A stretch of 64,000 nucleotides of DNA from Tabrizicola sp. (GCF_030694085.1 NZ_JAUXZE010000035.1:434001-498000), one strand, 5' to 3'. Numbered from the stretch's first letter, positions 1 through 7,980 are shown. The notes: generated by a model from the sequence alone, not told the origin. Numbers and translations: made by a program.

Positions 1-252
1 GGGTGCCGTGTAGGGATGACCATCGGCATCACAGAATGCAACCACCCAGCGATCATCCTGCAGAAGAAAGTCCAGCACGGCCGCCAGGAACTCGGGATCG
101 GCTGCCCTGGCGCGCAGGTCAGACATCGAGGACCCGGTGGCCGTCATGAAAAGCGGGAAGACCTCGTCATCCGCCGCGATCCATCCCAGCGCCTGAATGG
201 CCAGCACCACGGCGGCTTCTCTGCTAGGCTCCTTGGCAACTTCTGGTTGCAT
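1..252 (-). CDS. DUF3572 family protein, C-terminus cut by window start
   Basis: Reading the reverse strand from the ATG at 252 gives 84 codons without a stop, running off the window edge. The protein has the DUF3572 look: an N-terminal amphipathic stretch (AIQALGWIAADDEVFPLFM), then a region on late-arriving residues WVVAFCDADGHPY. Function is unknown; the family is small (about 90 residues), soluble and largely alphaproteobacterial. It is divergent from pleD, with 132 bp between the two starts, an arrangement I recognise from Rhodobacteraceae. Recognition is from memory of the family, and only a few C-terminal residues should be missing. Confidence 0.8.
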   Translation of the reverse strand, partial: MQPEVAKEPSREAAVVLAIQALGWIAADDEVFPLFMTATGSSMSDLRARAADPEFLAAVLDFLLQDDRWVVAFCDADGHPYTAP

Positions 253-384
253 TGTTCTCGCTTTCGTAGCCTTGTGGTGTCGACAGATGAAATTCGATCG
301 CCTGCCTGCCTAAAGAAAGGATTCCTTAACCTTCCCGACGGCAGAGTTGTCCACGACAGGTGGAATGAAAAGACGGCATCGCAG

Positions 385-1758
385 ATGAGCGCACGGATTC
401 TCATCGTTGACGACGTGGCGGCGAACCGGATCGTCCAGCAGGCCCGGCTTTCGGCAGCCTTCTACGATCCGATCATTGCCGCTGACGGCGCGAGCTGCCT
501 CGCCGCAGCGCGGGAAGAGCGGCCCGACCTGGTGCTGCTGGACATCGGTCTGCCTGACATCTCGGGGCTTGAGGTGATGCAGCGGCTGCGGCGCGACCCG
601 GCCAGCCGCGACATTCCAGTCATTGCCCTGACAGCCTTCGGGACAGCTGACGAACGACTGGCCGCTTTCGCCGCCGGGGCGGATGACGTCATGGACCGCC
701 CGGCAAATGAACGTGTCCTGCTGTCCCGTCTTCGCAACCTCTTGCGGCTGAAGGCCGAGGGCGAATTTCCCGCAAGTGAGGGGCTGGCGATTGCCGGTCT
801 GGCCGAAGCACCGCTGGCCTTCGATCCGCAGGGGACCATCGCTGTCGTCGGCTCGGACCCCGGAAACCCGCTTTGGGCGCAGCTTGCCGGCCAGGTGCGC
901 GACCGTCTGGTCATGGTCTCGCGGCGCGAGGCGCTGGCCGATATCTGGGCCGGCCAGGCCCAGCCCGAGGTCTTCATTCTGCACGACGATGGCCGGAACC
1001 CCTCGGGAACCCTACGCCTTCTGTCCGAACTCAAAAGCCACCAGGCCACCCGCCATGCTGCCGTCTGCGTCGTCGGTCCCGCAGGGGAAGGGGATGAGGC
1101 CGCGATGGCTTTCGACCTGGGTGCGGATGACGCCGTTGGCGCCGGCATCACGGCCGAGGAGCTGGCCTTGCGCACCCGGGGCCTGCTGCGTCGCAAGCGC
1201 CAGTCCGACAGGCGGCGCGCTCGGATGCAGGACGGGCTGCGCCTGGCCATGCTCGATCCCTTGACGGGGCTTTACAACCGCCGCTGCGCCGCCCCCCAGC
1301 TTGCCGCCATCGCCGCCCGCGCGCGAGAGGAGGGGTCGCAGTTTGCCGTCATGGTGATGGACCTTGACCGCTTCAAGCAGGTGAACGACGCCCACGGTCA
1401 CGCCGCCGGGGATCAGGTCCTGGTCGAAGTCGCCCGCCGCCTGACCGCCAACCTGCGCGACACCGACATCCTGGCCCGCATCGGCGGCGAGGAGTTCCTG
1501 GCGATCCTGCCACAAAGCTGCATGACCGTCGCCCGGCGGGTGGCCGAACGCCTGTGTCAGGCGATGGACGACCAGCCGATCTGCCTCCATTCGGGCGAAG
1601 AGTTGCGGGTTACCGTCTCGATCGGCGTCGCGGTCGCGGGTGCTTCGGGTGAGAACAGCTATGCCATCGAAGGTCTGGTGGAACAGGCCGACCTTGCGCT
1701 CCTGGAATCGAAGGGTGCCGGACGGAACCAGGTCACCTACCGACTTTCGGCTGCCTAA
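385..1758 (+). CDS. pleD: PleD-type response regulator diguanylate cyclase
   Basis: A 457-residue protein with the PleD layout: receiver 1 (about residues 3-120, acidic pair D9/D10, phospho-acceptor D53 in LLDIGLPD), a degenerate second receiver (about 145-275), and a C-terminal GGDEF domain. The active-site loop is GGEEF near residue 367, and an RxxD inhibitory site (RDTD) lies five residues upstream, so product feedback by cyclic di-GMP is expected. It makes c-di-GMP from two GTP in the cytoplasm, usually on phosphorylation during the switch between motile and sessile states. The usual Lys before Pro in receiver 1 is Arg (DRP). The start was placed at ATG 385 because the receiver fold begins immediately there; the open frame upstream overlaps the divergent DUF3572 gene. 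Confidence 0.93.
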   Translation: MSARILIVDDVAANRIVQQARLSAAFYDPIIAADGASCLAAAREERPDLVLLDIGLPDISGLEVMQRLRRDPASRDIPVIALTAFGTADERLAAFAAGADDVMDRPANERVLLSRLRNLLRLKAEGEFPASEGLAIAGLAEAPLAFDPQGTIAVVGSDPGNPLWAQLAGQVRDRLVMVSRREALADIWAGQAQPEVFILHDDGRNPSGTLRLLSELKSHQATRHAAVCVVGPAGEGDEAAMAFDLGADDAVGAGITAEELALRTRGLLRRKRQSDRRRARMQDGLRLAMLDPLTGLYNRRCAAPQLAAIAARAREEGSQFAVMVMDLDRFKQVNDAHGHAAGDQVLVEVARRLTANLRDTDILARIGGEEFLAILPQSCMTVARRVAERLCQAMDDQPICLHSGEELRVTVSIGVAVAGASGENSYAIEGLVEQADLALLESKGAGRNQVTYRLSAA

Positions 1759-2267
1759 TCGCGCCCTTTGTCGTCGCGCCCACCACGGCGCAGCCCCTTC
1801 TCCAGCCGGTCGGCGAACCTCTGGCGGTCCTCGGTCGACATCTCGATCAGCCGCGTTTCGATCAGTCTTCGCCCCAGCTGCAGCCGCTCGGCATTGCGGG
1901 TCTCGATGGCGGCCAGGGCGGCCTTCATCGCCTCGGCGTCAAAGGGGTCGGCGCGCAGCGTACCCAAGAGCGTCTCGAACTCGGCCCGGGCCTCGGTCCG
2001 CGCGGCGCGGAACTCTCCCATCCGGTCCAGCAGCGCCCGGCGGATCTCGCGGCGGTCGCCGTCATCCAGCGCCTCACTGAACGGGCCGAAGGACATGTCG
2101 CGCGGCATGTCGCGATGCCCGCCGCCCAGCCAGGCCCCGACCGCCAGCCCCGCAACCGCAAGGTTCAGCGCGACCGAAACCGCCAACGCGATCTTCACCC
2201 CGCGCGACGGGGTGCCCGGCGGGGTAGAGACGACCAGCGGCGGCGCAGTGGTCTGGGGGTCGCTCAT
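1755..2267 (-). CDS. Periplasmic heavy-metal-sensor-like protein (Metal_resist type)
   Basis: A 170-residue protein with a short cytoplasmic N-terminus, one membrane helix (about residues 24-46, IALAVSVALNLAVAGLAVGA) and a charged, all-helical C-terminal part rich in Arg/Glu. That is the shape of the Metal_resist/CnrR-like periplasmic sensor family. No cysteines and few histidines are present, so metal binding is doubtful. It is the last gene of a three-gene unit led by an ECF sigma factor and lies 5 bp after the preceding gene, suggesting a role in sensing for that sigma factor. Its stop codon overlaps the pleD stop region by 4 bp, tail to tail. Family assignment comes from overall architecture only. 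Confidence 0.65.
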   Translation of the reverse strand: MSDPQTTAPPLVVSTPPGTPSRGVKIALAVSVALNLAVAGLAVGAWLGGGHRDMPRDMSFGPFSEALDDGDRREIRRALLDRMGEFRAARTEARAEFETLLGTLRADPFDAEAMKAALAAIETRNAERLQLGRRLIETRLIEMSTEDRQRFADRLEKGLRRGGRDDKGRD

Positions 2268-2272
2268 GGCAG

Positions 2273-2614
2273 TCAGCCTTCCGTGGTCAGAAAATCGGCT
2301 TCGGGGAAGAATTCGGCCATGTCGGTCGAGGCCCCCGTCAGGTAATTCAGCGTCGTCGGGCTAAGGTAGCCCAGCGCCAGCCCGAAGACCGCCGCCGTTC
2401 CCAGGCCCGCCAGGACCGGCGGCCCGCCGAAAAGACCCGAGAGGCGCGCAAACAGGCCGGGACGGGGCGCAGATTTCAGGGCCGCGGCCGCAGGCTGCAG
2501 CGCCAGCCCATCGGCCAGCACCCGGTTCATCAGCGCCTCAGTGGGCACGACAGGCCGCCGCGCCGCTGTTGCCAGCAGGTCGTCCAGATCATCCTGCATC
2601 TCGGTCACCCTCAT
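2273..2614 (-). CDS. Single-pass membrane protein, putative anti-sigma partner
   Basis: About 113 residues, with a cytoplasmic N-terminal half (MQDDLDDLLATAARRP...) and one hydrophobic segment (VLAGLGTAAVFGLALGYL) near residue 85. I do not recognise a domain. Its position directly after the sigma factor gene, with overlapping ends, and its single membrane span suggest an anti-sigma factor, but the classic zinc-binding HxxxCxxC motif is absent. Start candidates are ATG 2614 (26-bp overlap with the sigma gene) and ATG 2599 (11-bp overlap); either implies translational coupling. The function is inferred from context. Confidence 0.55.
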   Translation of the reverse strand: MRVTEMQDDLDDLLATAARRPVVPTEALMNRVLADGLALQPAAAALKSAPRPGLFARLSGLFGGPPVLAGLGTAAVFGLALGYLSPTTLNYLTGASTDMAEFFPEADFLTTEG

Positions 2615-3197
2615 ATCCCAGCTCATCCTTGCGGCCTGCAAGTATCGCCGCCAGCGCGCGTTTGCCCCGCGCGGTCAGGCTTTCCACCGCTTCCACCCCG
2701 ATCTCCATGATCGCTGCAATTTCGGGGTTCGTCATTCCTTCCAGGTGGCGCAGCACCACTGCCTGCCGCTGCCGGTCGGGCAGTTCTGCCAGCGCGGCCT
2801 CCAGTGCCGCCATCCGGCCAGCCTCCTGCAGCTGCCCTTCCGCCCCGACAGCGCCATCGGCCAGCTCCGGCGCGTCGTCCAGGGCCAACTGCCGCCTGCG
2901 CCCGCGCGACCGCTGCCGGTCGATGCACAGGTTTGTGGCGACCCGGTAGGCCCAGGTCGTCACCTTGGTTTCGCCCTGCCGCCACAGGGGCGCGACACGC
3001 CACAGCCGCAGCATCGTCTCCTGCGCCACATCCTCGGCTTCGGCCCGGTCGCCGCCCAGCAATCGCGCAGCATAAGCCAGCACGCGCGGGGTGACGCGCT
3101 GGGTCAGCGCCAGCGCCGCAGGACGGTCTCCATTGGCATAGAGCACCATCAGCGCCTCATCCGAGGTGTCCCCATGCGCGTCGAACGCCATCATCAT
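2589..3197 (-). CDS. ECF-family RNA polymerase sigma factor
   Basis: A 202-residue sigma-70 family protein of the extracytoplasmic-function class. Region 2 is seen at about residues 35-100, including AEAEDVAQETMLRLWR and TWAYRVATNLCIDRQR. Region 4 lies at about 135-190, with LPDRQRQAVVLRHLEGMTNPEIAAIM as the helix-turn-helix entry. Regions 1.1 and 3 are missing, as expected for ECF factors. It would direct polymerase to a small stress regulon. The following genes overlap it or follow within 5 bp and are probably its regulators. Three consecutive Met codons make the exact start uncertain (3197, 3194 or 3191). Confidence 0.9.
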   Translation of the reverse strand: MMMAFDAHGDTSDEALMVLYANGDRPAALALTQRVTPRVLAYAARLLGGDRAEAEDVAQETMLRLWRVAPLWRQGETKVTTWAYRVATNLCIDRQRSRGRRRQLALDDAPELADGAVGAEGQLQEAGRMAALEAALAELPDRQRQAVVLRHLEGMTNPEIAAIMEIGVEAVESLTARGKRALAAILAGRKDELGYEGDRDAG

Positions 3198-3236
3198 CCC
3201 GACTGCTTAACGGCTGGGCGGCAGGGCCGCAAAGCC

Positions 3237-3740
3237 CTAGTTGTTGCCCATGCCGCCGCCGTGACCGCGCTTGCCACGATGCTGCCTGGCCTCTTCCGCT
3301 TCGGCTTTCGAGATCGCGCCGTCATTGTCGGTGTCGAGCCGCGCAAAGTGACGCTCGCCCGGACCCTGGCCCATCTCGTCCTCGGACAGCGAGCCATTGC
3401 CGTCGTTGTCCATGTTGTCGATCATCGCCTGTGTCCGCTCGGCCATCCGCGCCTGGATTCGCGCCATCTGGTGCGCCGACAGTTCCTCGGGGCTAAGCGC
3501 GCCATCGCCGTTGGTGTCGGCGGCGGCGAATTCGGCCTTCCGATGCGCCTCAAGCTCGGCCAGAGTGACCTTGCCATCGCTGTCCGCATCAATCGCGTCG
3601 AACATCTCGGTCAGCATGGCACCGCGGCCTTCGACACCCATGCCGCCACCCATTCCCTTGTTCTGCGCCAGCGCGACCGAGCCAATCAGTGCCCCAGTCA
3701 GAGCCAGCGTGACAAAGACCGTTTTCTTCGAAGCAGACAT
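3237..3740 (-). CDS. Secreted EF-hand calcium-binding protein
   Basis: A 167-residue protein with a Sec signal peptide (about 1-25, ending SVALAQ) followed by four canonical EF-hand loops: DADSDGKVTLAE, DTNGDGALSPEE, DNDGNGSLSEDE and DTDNDGAISKAE. The C-terminus is Gly/His/Lys rich. It should bind calcium in the periplasm or outside the cell; a specific partner is not evident. It lies 39 bp downstream of the ECF sigma operon's upstream end, on the same strand, so it is upstream of the sigma gene and might be co-transcribed with it. A second EF-hand protein is encoded at 53425-54027. Confidence 0.88.
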   Translation of the reverse strand: MSASKKTVFVTLALTGALIGSVALAQNKGMGGGMGVEGRGAMLTEMFDAIDADSDGKVTLAELEAHRKAEFAAADTNGDGALSPEELSAHQMARIQARMAERTQAMIDNMDNDGNGSLSEDEMGQGPGERHFARLDTDNDGAISKAEAEEARQHRGKRGHGGGMGNN

Positions 3741-3934
3741 CTTCTTCTCCTGTATCCGGGGCCGGTGTTTCGACCCTCATGCCCTTCACACGACCTCGCT
3801 CTGGTTTTCCGTCGCAGAATCTTGCGACATCTGGGCACAGGGCGGGACTTCCCTCTGTGAAGCGTGCCGCGAAGTGACTATGTTGCGCCTCCTGCAACGC
3901 CCCCAACTCTGGGGCCGGACACCGGACCTTGCCC

Positions 3935-4342
3935 ATGACCACCCTTGACACAGCCCAGCCCCTCGCCGCCGAGGATCGCCCGCTGAAGCCCGCCCTTTTG
4001 CGCGGCTGGCGGCGGCGCTGCCCGAACTGTGGCGCGGGACCAATGCTGCGCGGCTATCTCAAGGTGCGCGACACCTGCCCGGTCTGCGGCGAGGAACTGC
4101 ATCACCACCGCGCCGACGATGGACCGGCCTACCTGACGATCCTGATCGTCGGCCACCTTCTGGCGCCGATCCTTCTGTTCACCTTCACCAAGTTCCGGCC
4201 CGAGCCCTTGGTGATGGCCGTGGGCTTCACCATCGGCACTGTAGCCCTGTCGCTGTATCTGCTGCCCCGGCTGAAAGGCGCGATGGTCGCGCTGCAATGG
4301 GCCAACCGGATGCACGGTTTCGGCACCCGCCCGAATGACTGA
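3935..4342 (+). CDS. DUF983 membrane protein
   Basis: A 135-residue protein with an N-terminal zinc-ribbon-like part (CPNCGAGPMLRGYLKVRDTCPVCGEEL, two CxxC pairs) and two membrane helices (about 65-83 and 90-112), which is the DUF983 architecture. Molecular function is unknown, although DUF983 genes often sit near cytochrome oxidase or Nudix genes. The start was placed at ATG 3935; an in-frame TTG at 3929 is possible. The stop overlaps the Nudix start by 8 bp, so the two are translationally coupled. Confidence 0.85.
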   Translation: MTTLDTAQPLAAEDRPLKPALLRGWRRRCPNCGAGPMLRGYLKVRDTCPVCGEELHHHRADDGPAYLTILIVGHLLAPILLFTFTKFRPEPLVMAVGFTIGTVALSLYLLPRLKGAMVALQWANRMHGFGTRPND

Positions 4343-4946
4343 CGAGCCGATTCGCTCTGCCGCCACGGTCGTCCTCTGGCGCGAAAGCCCGGACGGCCCG
4401 CAGGTCCTGATGGGCCAACGCGGCGAGGGGGCGGTGTTCATGCCATCAAAGTTCGTCTTCCCCGGCGGCCGCGTGGACCCCGAGGACGAAGCTGCCGCCC
4501 GCCCCGGCTTTCTGACACCCGACTGCGCCCGGCGTCTTTCGCTGAAGGTCCCGCATGACGCGCCGGCGCCCGGCACTCTGGTCGCCACCGCCCTGCGCGA
4601 GTTGACCGAGGAAACCGGCCTGAACCTTGCGACGATGGAGCATCCGACGCTCCGATTCATCTTCCGCGCGATCACGCCTCCGGGTCGGACGCGTCGCTTC
4701 GATGCGCGCTTTCTTCTGGCCCACGCCGACAGCCTGGACGACAACCGCGAGGATTTCACCCTGGCCTCGGGCGAGCTTTCGCACTTGCGCTGGCTGCCTC
4801 TGCCGGACGCGCGCGCGCTGGACCTGCCGTTCATCACCGAGGTCGTCTTGGCCGAGGTCGCGGCCCTAGTGACGGGCCACGATCAGCCCGGCGTGCCGTT
4901 CTTCGACAACTCCGGCGCCACCCCGCAGTTCCGCCGGCTGGTCTAG
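4335..4946 (+). CDS. Nudix hydrolase
   Basis: A 203-residue Nudix-fold pyrophosphohydrolase. The beta-strand entry (ATVVLWRESPDGPQVLMGQR) is followed by FPGGRVDPEDE and a Nudix helix ATALRELTEETGL, with the G and the REx2EE residues separated by a longer insert than in the minimal Nudix box. This long-insert form resembles NUDT8/NUDT19-like (CoA/acyl-CoA) hydrolases, but the substrate cannot be read from the sequence. It overlaps the DUF983 gene by 8 bp. Its last 81 bp overlap, tail to tail, the end of the desaturase gene on the other strand. Confidence 0.85.
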   Translation: MTDEPIRSAATVVLWRESPDGPQVLMGQRGEGAVFMPSKFVFPGGRVDPEDEAAARPGFLTPDCARRLSLKVPHDAPAPGTLVATALRELTEETGLNLATMEHPTLRFIFRAITPPGRTRRFDARFLLAHADSLDDNREDFTLASGELSHLRWLPLPDARALDLPFITEVVLAEVAALVTGHDQPGVPFFDNSGATPQFRRLV

Positions 4947-5957
4947 GACGCCGCCCCCCGCAGCCCCGCCCCTGTCGACCGGGAAGACCGGATGCGGCAC
5001 CGGGTCCTTGGCGCGGAACAGGAACTGCCGGAAGATCTCGACGTAGCTCGCATAGCGGTAGCTTTCGTTCCGCCGCAGGTAATGCACGCGGTTGCCGAAG
5101 TAGAGCGCGGGCAGCTTGTACCAGGCCACGCCCGGATGCATGTGGTGCACCACGTGGAAATTGTTGTTCAGAAACAGCAGGCTCAACGGCCCCCGGCTTT
5201 CGATGACCACCGTCCTTGCCCGCGCCGCCTCATGCGCGCGGTGTTCCAGGTAGGTGCGGATCTTCAGCAGGCTCCAGCCCAGATAGGCGGCCAGCACATA
5301 GGCCCAGCCTGGCATCGCGCCGATCCATTTCAGCCAGACAAAGACCAACACCAGCCCCGCGATATGGAGCCCCCAGGCCAGCGCCACCCGATGCTCGCCC
5401 CGCCGGATCGCTGCCCAGTCGCCCTTCACCAGTGCCCAGGCCGATATCGCAGGCCCGATCAACATCCGCCCGAAAAGCGTGTTGTTGAACCGCAGCAGCG
5501 CCCGCTTCGCACCCGATAGCCCCGCCCAGACGGCGGGATCAAGGTAGTTCGACTCCGGGTCGTCATAGGGGTCGGTCAGGGCCGGATCGAAATGGTGCTG
5601 CAGATGCAGGTCCTTGAAGCGCAGGTAGGGGACGAAAACCGTCAGACCGGGGAACACCAGCGCCTCGGACAGGGTTTGTGACCGGAACGGATGGCCGTGC
5701 AGCACCTCATGCGTCAGCGAGGAATACTGTCCGATGGCCAGCGCGGCGGTCAGAATGGCGAGGGTGGGGGAAAACCCCCAGAGATATGTGGTTGCCAGGG
5801 CCCAGAGGCTGTAAGTTGCTGCAAAGACAATCAGGGTGGGCCATTCGACGGCCCGTGTCTCGATCTGCAAGATTGTTCCCGGCGGTTTGTAACTTTCCCG
5901 TGACGCTAGCAAATCCGCAGGGGGACCGGAATTCGGGATATTGTAAACTTTACCCAT
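4866..5957 (-). CDS. Membrane fatty acid desaturase
   Basis: A 363-residue integral membrane di-iron enzyme. The three histidine boxes are HEVLHG, HLQHH and HVVHH, spaced among four or more hydrophobic segments. It would insert a double bond (or hydroxylate) in a lipid acyl chain or related hydrophobic substrate in the inner membrane, using electrons from a ferredoxin/cytochrome system. The start ATG 5957 leaves only 26 bp to the start of the divergent XRE regulator, which is the natural candidate to control it. The C-terminal tail (about 40 residues, Gly/Ala rich) extends across the end of the Nudix gene and may not be conserved. Confidence 0.85.
   Translation of the reverse strand: MGKVYNIPNSGPPADLLASRESYKPPGTILQIETRAVEWPTLIVFAATYSLWALATTYLWGFSPTLAILTAALAIGQYSSLTHEVLHGHPFRSQTLSEALVFPGLTVFVPYLRFKDLHLQHHFDPALTDPYDDPESNYLDPAVWAGLSGAKRALLRFNNTLFGRMLIGPAISAWALVKGDWAAIRRGEHRVALAWGLHIAGLVLVFVWLKWIGAMPGWAYVLAAYLGWSLLKIRTYLEHRAHEAARARTVVIESRGPLSLLFLNNNFHVVHHMHPGVAWYKLPALYFGNRVHYLRRNESYRYASYVEIFRQFLFRAKDPVPHPVFPVDRGGAAGGGVLDQPAELRGGAGVVEERHAGLIVARH
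5943..5953. promoter_or_regulatory. Short palindrome between desaturase and XRE regulator
   Basis: GTAAA-C-TTTAC is a perfect inverted repeat covering codons 2-5 of the desaturase and lying 30 bp upstream of the XRE regulator start. The region between the two starts is only 26 bp, so operators must overlap coding sequence. It is a plausible operator for the adjacent regulator, but it could be chance because it also encodes GKVY. Confidence 0.3.
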
Positions 5958-5983
5958 CACCTGTTTCGGATAAACTGCACCTG

Positions 5984-6838
5984 ATGGATAAAATCGACAA
6001 ACGCGACCGCGCTCCCCAGTTCCGCGCTCGCCTGGCCGAGGCGATGGCGGCGCGGAAGATGACCCAGGCCGAACTTGCCCGGCAGACCGGCGTTGATCGC
6101 TCGACCATCTCGGCGCTGTTGCAGGACGGAACCCGGATGCCGAACGCCCAGCTTGCCGCCGACTGCGCACGGGCTTTGGGGATCAGCGCCGACTGGCTTC
6201 TGGGCCTGTCGGGCCGCCCCGAACCCATCGCGGATCTCCTGGCCGCCTCGCTGTCCCTGACCGAGGCTCCCCGTGCGCTGATCGACGAACGCATCTTCGG
6301 CTGGCACCAGGAGGCGGCAGGCTACAAGATCCGCCATGTCCCGGCGACCCTACCCGACATGCTGAAGACCCGCGCCGTGGTGGAATGGGAATACGAGCCG
6401 CAACTCGGTCGCACCGCCGAACAGGCGATCGGGGCTTTCGAGGACCGTCTGCGCTGGATGCGTGGCGCAGGGTCCGATTACGAGATCGCGCTGCCGATGC
6501 ACGAGCTTGCCGCCTTCGCCACCGCATCGGGCTATTACGATGGCCTAAGCGCCGACATCCGCCGCGCCCAGTTGCATCACCTGATGACGTTGTGCGAACA
6601 ACTCTACCCCTCGCTGCGCCTTTGCCTTTTTGACGCAAGGAAGCTCTTTTCCGCCCCGGTCACCATCTTCGGGCCCCTGCTTGCGGTGATCTATCTTGGC
6701 CGTCACTACCTCGCCTTTCGCGACAGCGCCCGCGTGGAAACGATCACCCAGCACTTCGACCTTCTGGTCCGCGAGGCGGAAGTTGGCGCGCGTGACATGG
6801 TCGCGCATCTGGAAACACTACTCGCCCGGGTCCGCTGA
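5984..6838 (+). CDS. XRE-family regulator with large C-terminal sensor-like domain
   Basis: A 284-residue protein. Residues about 9-68 form a Cro/C1-type helix-turn-helix (MTQAELARQTGVDRSTISAL, then LAADCARALGISADWLLGLS). The remaining about 210 residues form a helical domain resembling the ligand/effector part of DUF5753-like regulators, though I cannot confirm that. It is divergent from the fatty acid desaturase with a 26-bp gap, suggesting that it regulates membrane lipid desaturation. The start at ATG 5984 has no clear Shine-Dalgarno, so the message may be leaderless. It is followed by a hairpin repeat element at 6847-6925. Confidence 0.85.
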   Translation: MDKIDKRDRAPQFRARLAEAMAARKMTQAELARQTGVDRSTISALLQDGTRMPNAQLAADCARALGISADWLLGLSGRPEPIADLLAASLSLTEAPRALIDERIFGWHQEAAGYKIRHVPATLPDMLKTRAVVEWEYEPQLGRTAEQAIGAFEDRLRWMRGAGSDYEIALPMHELAAFATASGYYDGLSADIRRAQLHHLMTLCEQLYPSLRLCLFDARKLFSAPVTIFGPLLAVIYLGRHYLAFRDSARVETITQHFDLLVREAEVGARDMVAHLETLLARVR

Positions 6839-6846
6839 CCGCTGCT

Positions 6847-6925
6847 TGTGCGACTTCGTCTTCTCGTCGCAAAGGGGGCTACAGGCCAAGGCAAGCGAGG
6901 TGTGACGAAGTCATCGACGAGCGGC
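6847..6925. repeat. Dispersed intergenic hairpin element, copy A
   Basis: This ~79-bp element fills the gap between two convergent genes. Its ends are GTGCGACTTCGTCTTCTCGT and GTGACGAAGTCATCGACGAG, and GACTTCGTC pairs with GACGAAGTC, so it folds into a hairpin with a variable loop. A second copy in the opposite orientation lies at 18186-18250, also between convergent genes. The outer about 25 bp on each side are nearly identical, while the centre differs. It is probably a REP-like element or bidirectional terminator. Confidence 0.75.
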
Positions 6926-6928
6926 GGC

Positions 6929-7417
6929 TCAAAGCGCCATAAGCGCCTCTGTCCTGTAGCCGTTGAAATCGAAGATCTCCCGTGCCGCATTCAGCCGGTC
7001 CGCCGGGATCGCGCCTCGGTCCAGGATGATCCCGAACCGGCCGGACGGCGTGCCGATGGCCAGCGTGCGATAGCCCACGTCGACCCAGATCACCCACCAG
7101 TCCTCTCCCTGCACCCGCAGCCGTCCCGGCCCAATCAAGGGCGCAGTGCCCGAAACCGCTTCGGCTTTCCCTGCCAGGCACAGTGTCCCGCGCAGCTGAA
7201 GTCCTTCGGACGTCGGAGTGATCTCGACTAAGCCCGCGTCACAAGCCCCCGCCGTGCGAAAATCCGCCACCTGACGCCAGGTCCCCGCGACTTGCGCGGG
7301 CTGGAAGGCCGCAGCCGACCAGATCGGGTCACCCGCGGCCCGAAAGGCCGGCGGTGCCGGGACTTTCGCCGAGCAACCCGCCAGCAGAAGGGCCAGCGCC
7401 AAAGCTATTCGAGACAC
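6929..7417 (-). CDS. Lipocalin-like lipoprotein
   Basis: A 162-residue protein starting at GTG 7417, which overlaps the upstream gene's stop by 13 bp. The N-terminus is a lipoprotein signal with lipobox LAGC (cysteine about residue 15). The segment VAGTWRQVADF is the typical first strand of lipocalins (GTWYEVA-like), and WWVIWVDVGYRTLAIGTPSG fits the later barrel strands. It is thus probably an outer- or inner-membrane-anchored lipocalin binding a small hydrophobic ligand. Sequence identity to Blc is low, so the assignment is tentative. It is the second gene of a two-gene unit of lipoproteins. Confidence 0.65.
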   Translation of the reverse strand: MSRIALALALLLAGCSAKVPAPPAFRAAGDPIWSAAAFQPAQVAGTWRQVADFRTAGACDAGLVEITPTSEGLQLRGTLCLAGKAEAVSGTAPLIGPGRLRVQGEDWWVIWVDVGYRTLAIGTPSGRFGIILDRGAIPADRLNAAREIFDFNGYRTEALMAL

Positions 7418-7980
7418 AGGGTCACCCGCGCACCGTTGTCCTGCAGGATCTCGTTGCAGCCGTACATCGGCTTGAACGGCGCGCAGGTTCCCGAGCGCGC
7501 AAGGCAGAGGCTGTCGCACTGGCTTTCCCGCTCGCAGCGTTTGCCCGAGTCCCGTGTCTGGAAGACGCAGGCCCGCCCCTCGCCCTTGCCGACCCGCGCC
7601 CAGCGGCCCTTCCTTTTCTCGCACGCCAGCTGCTGTTCCGACTTCGGCGTCACCGGCGTCTGGGCCAGGTCGGGCTGCGGCGCCGGGTTCGCTGCGACCT
7701 CTGCTGGCGCTGACGCGGCCGCAGCCGCCGAAGCGGCTTGCGGGGCGGCGGTTTCGGTCCCTGCAGCCTTGGCAGTTTCCGCAGCACCAGGAGCGACCGC
7801 TTCGCCTGGTGGTGCATCCAGGGCTGTCACCTCGATGGGGTCACCCACCACCGCGTTGGTGGTGACACTGTCCGGCGATTTGCCCGCAGCGCCCAGGCCA
7901 CCAGTCTGACAGGCGGCCAGAAATCCCGTGGCACACAGAAGCACGGCGACAAGGGTCAGACGGCACGGCTTGCGGGGCAT
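7405..7980 (-). CDS. Hypothetical lipoprotein, Ala-rich linker and Cys-rich C-terminus
   Basis: A 191-residue protein with a lipoprotein signal (lipobox LAAC, cysteine about residue 24), a long Ala/Pro/Glu-rich low-complexity linker (about 45-115) and a compact C-terminal part with eight cysteines (LACEKRKGRW, CVFQTRDSGKRC, CDSLCLARSGTCAP, YGCNE, VTLCLE). The paired cysteines suggest a disulfide-stabilised periplasmic domain. I do not recognise a named family. The start at ATG 7980 places the signal peptide at the N-terminus; longer frames add an implausible Arg-rich leader. Confidence 0.7.
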   Translation of the reverse strand: MPRKPCRLTLVAVLLCATGFLAACQTGGLGAAGKSPDSVTTNAVVGDPIEVTALDAPPGEAVAPGAAETAKAAGTETAAPQAASAAAAASAPAEVAANPAPQPDLAQTPVTPKSEQQLACEKRKGRWARVGKGEGRACVFQTRDSGKRCERESQCDSLCLARSGTCAPFKPMYGCNEILQDNGARVTLCLE

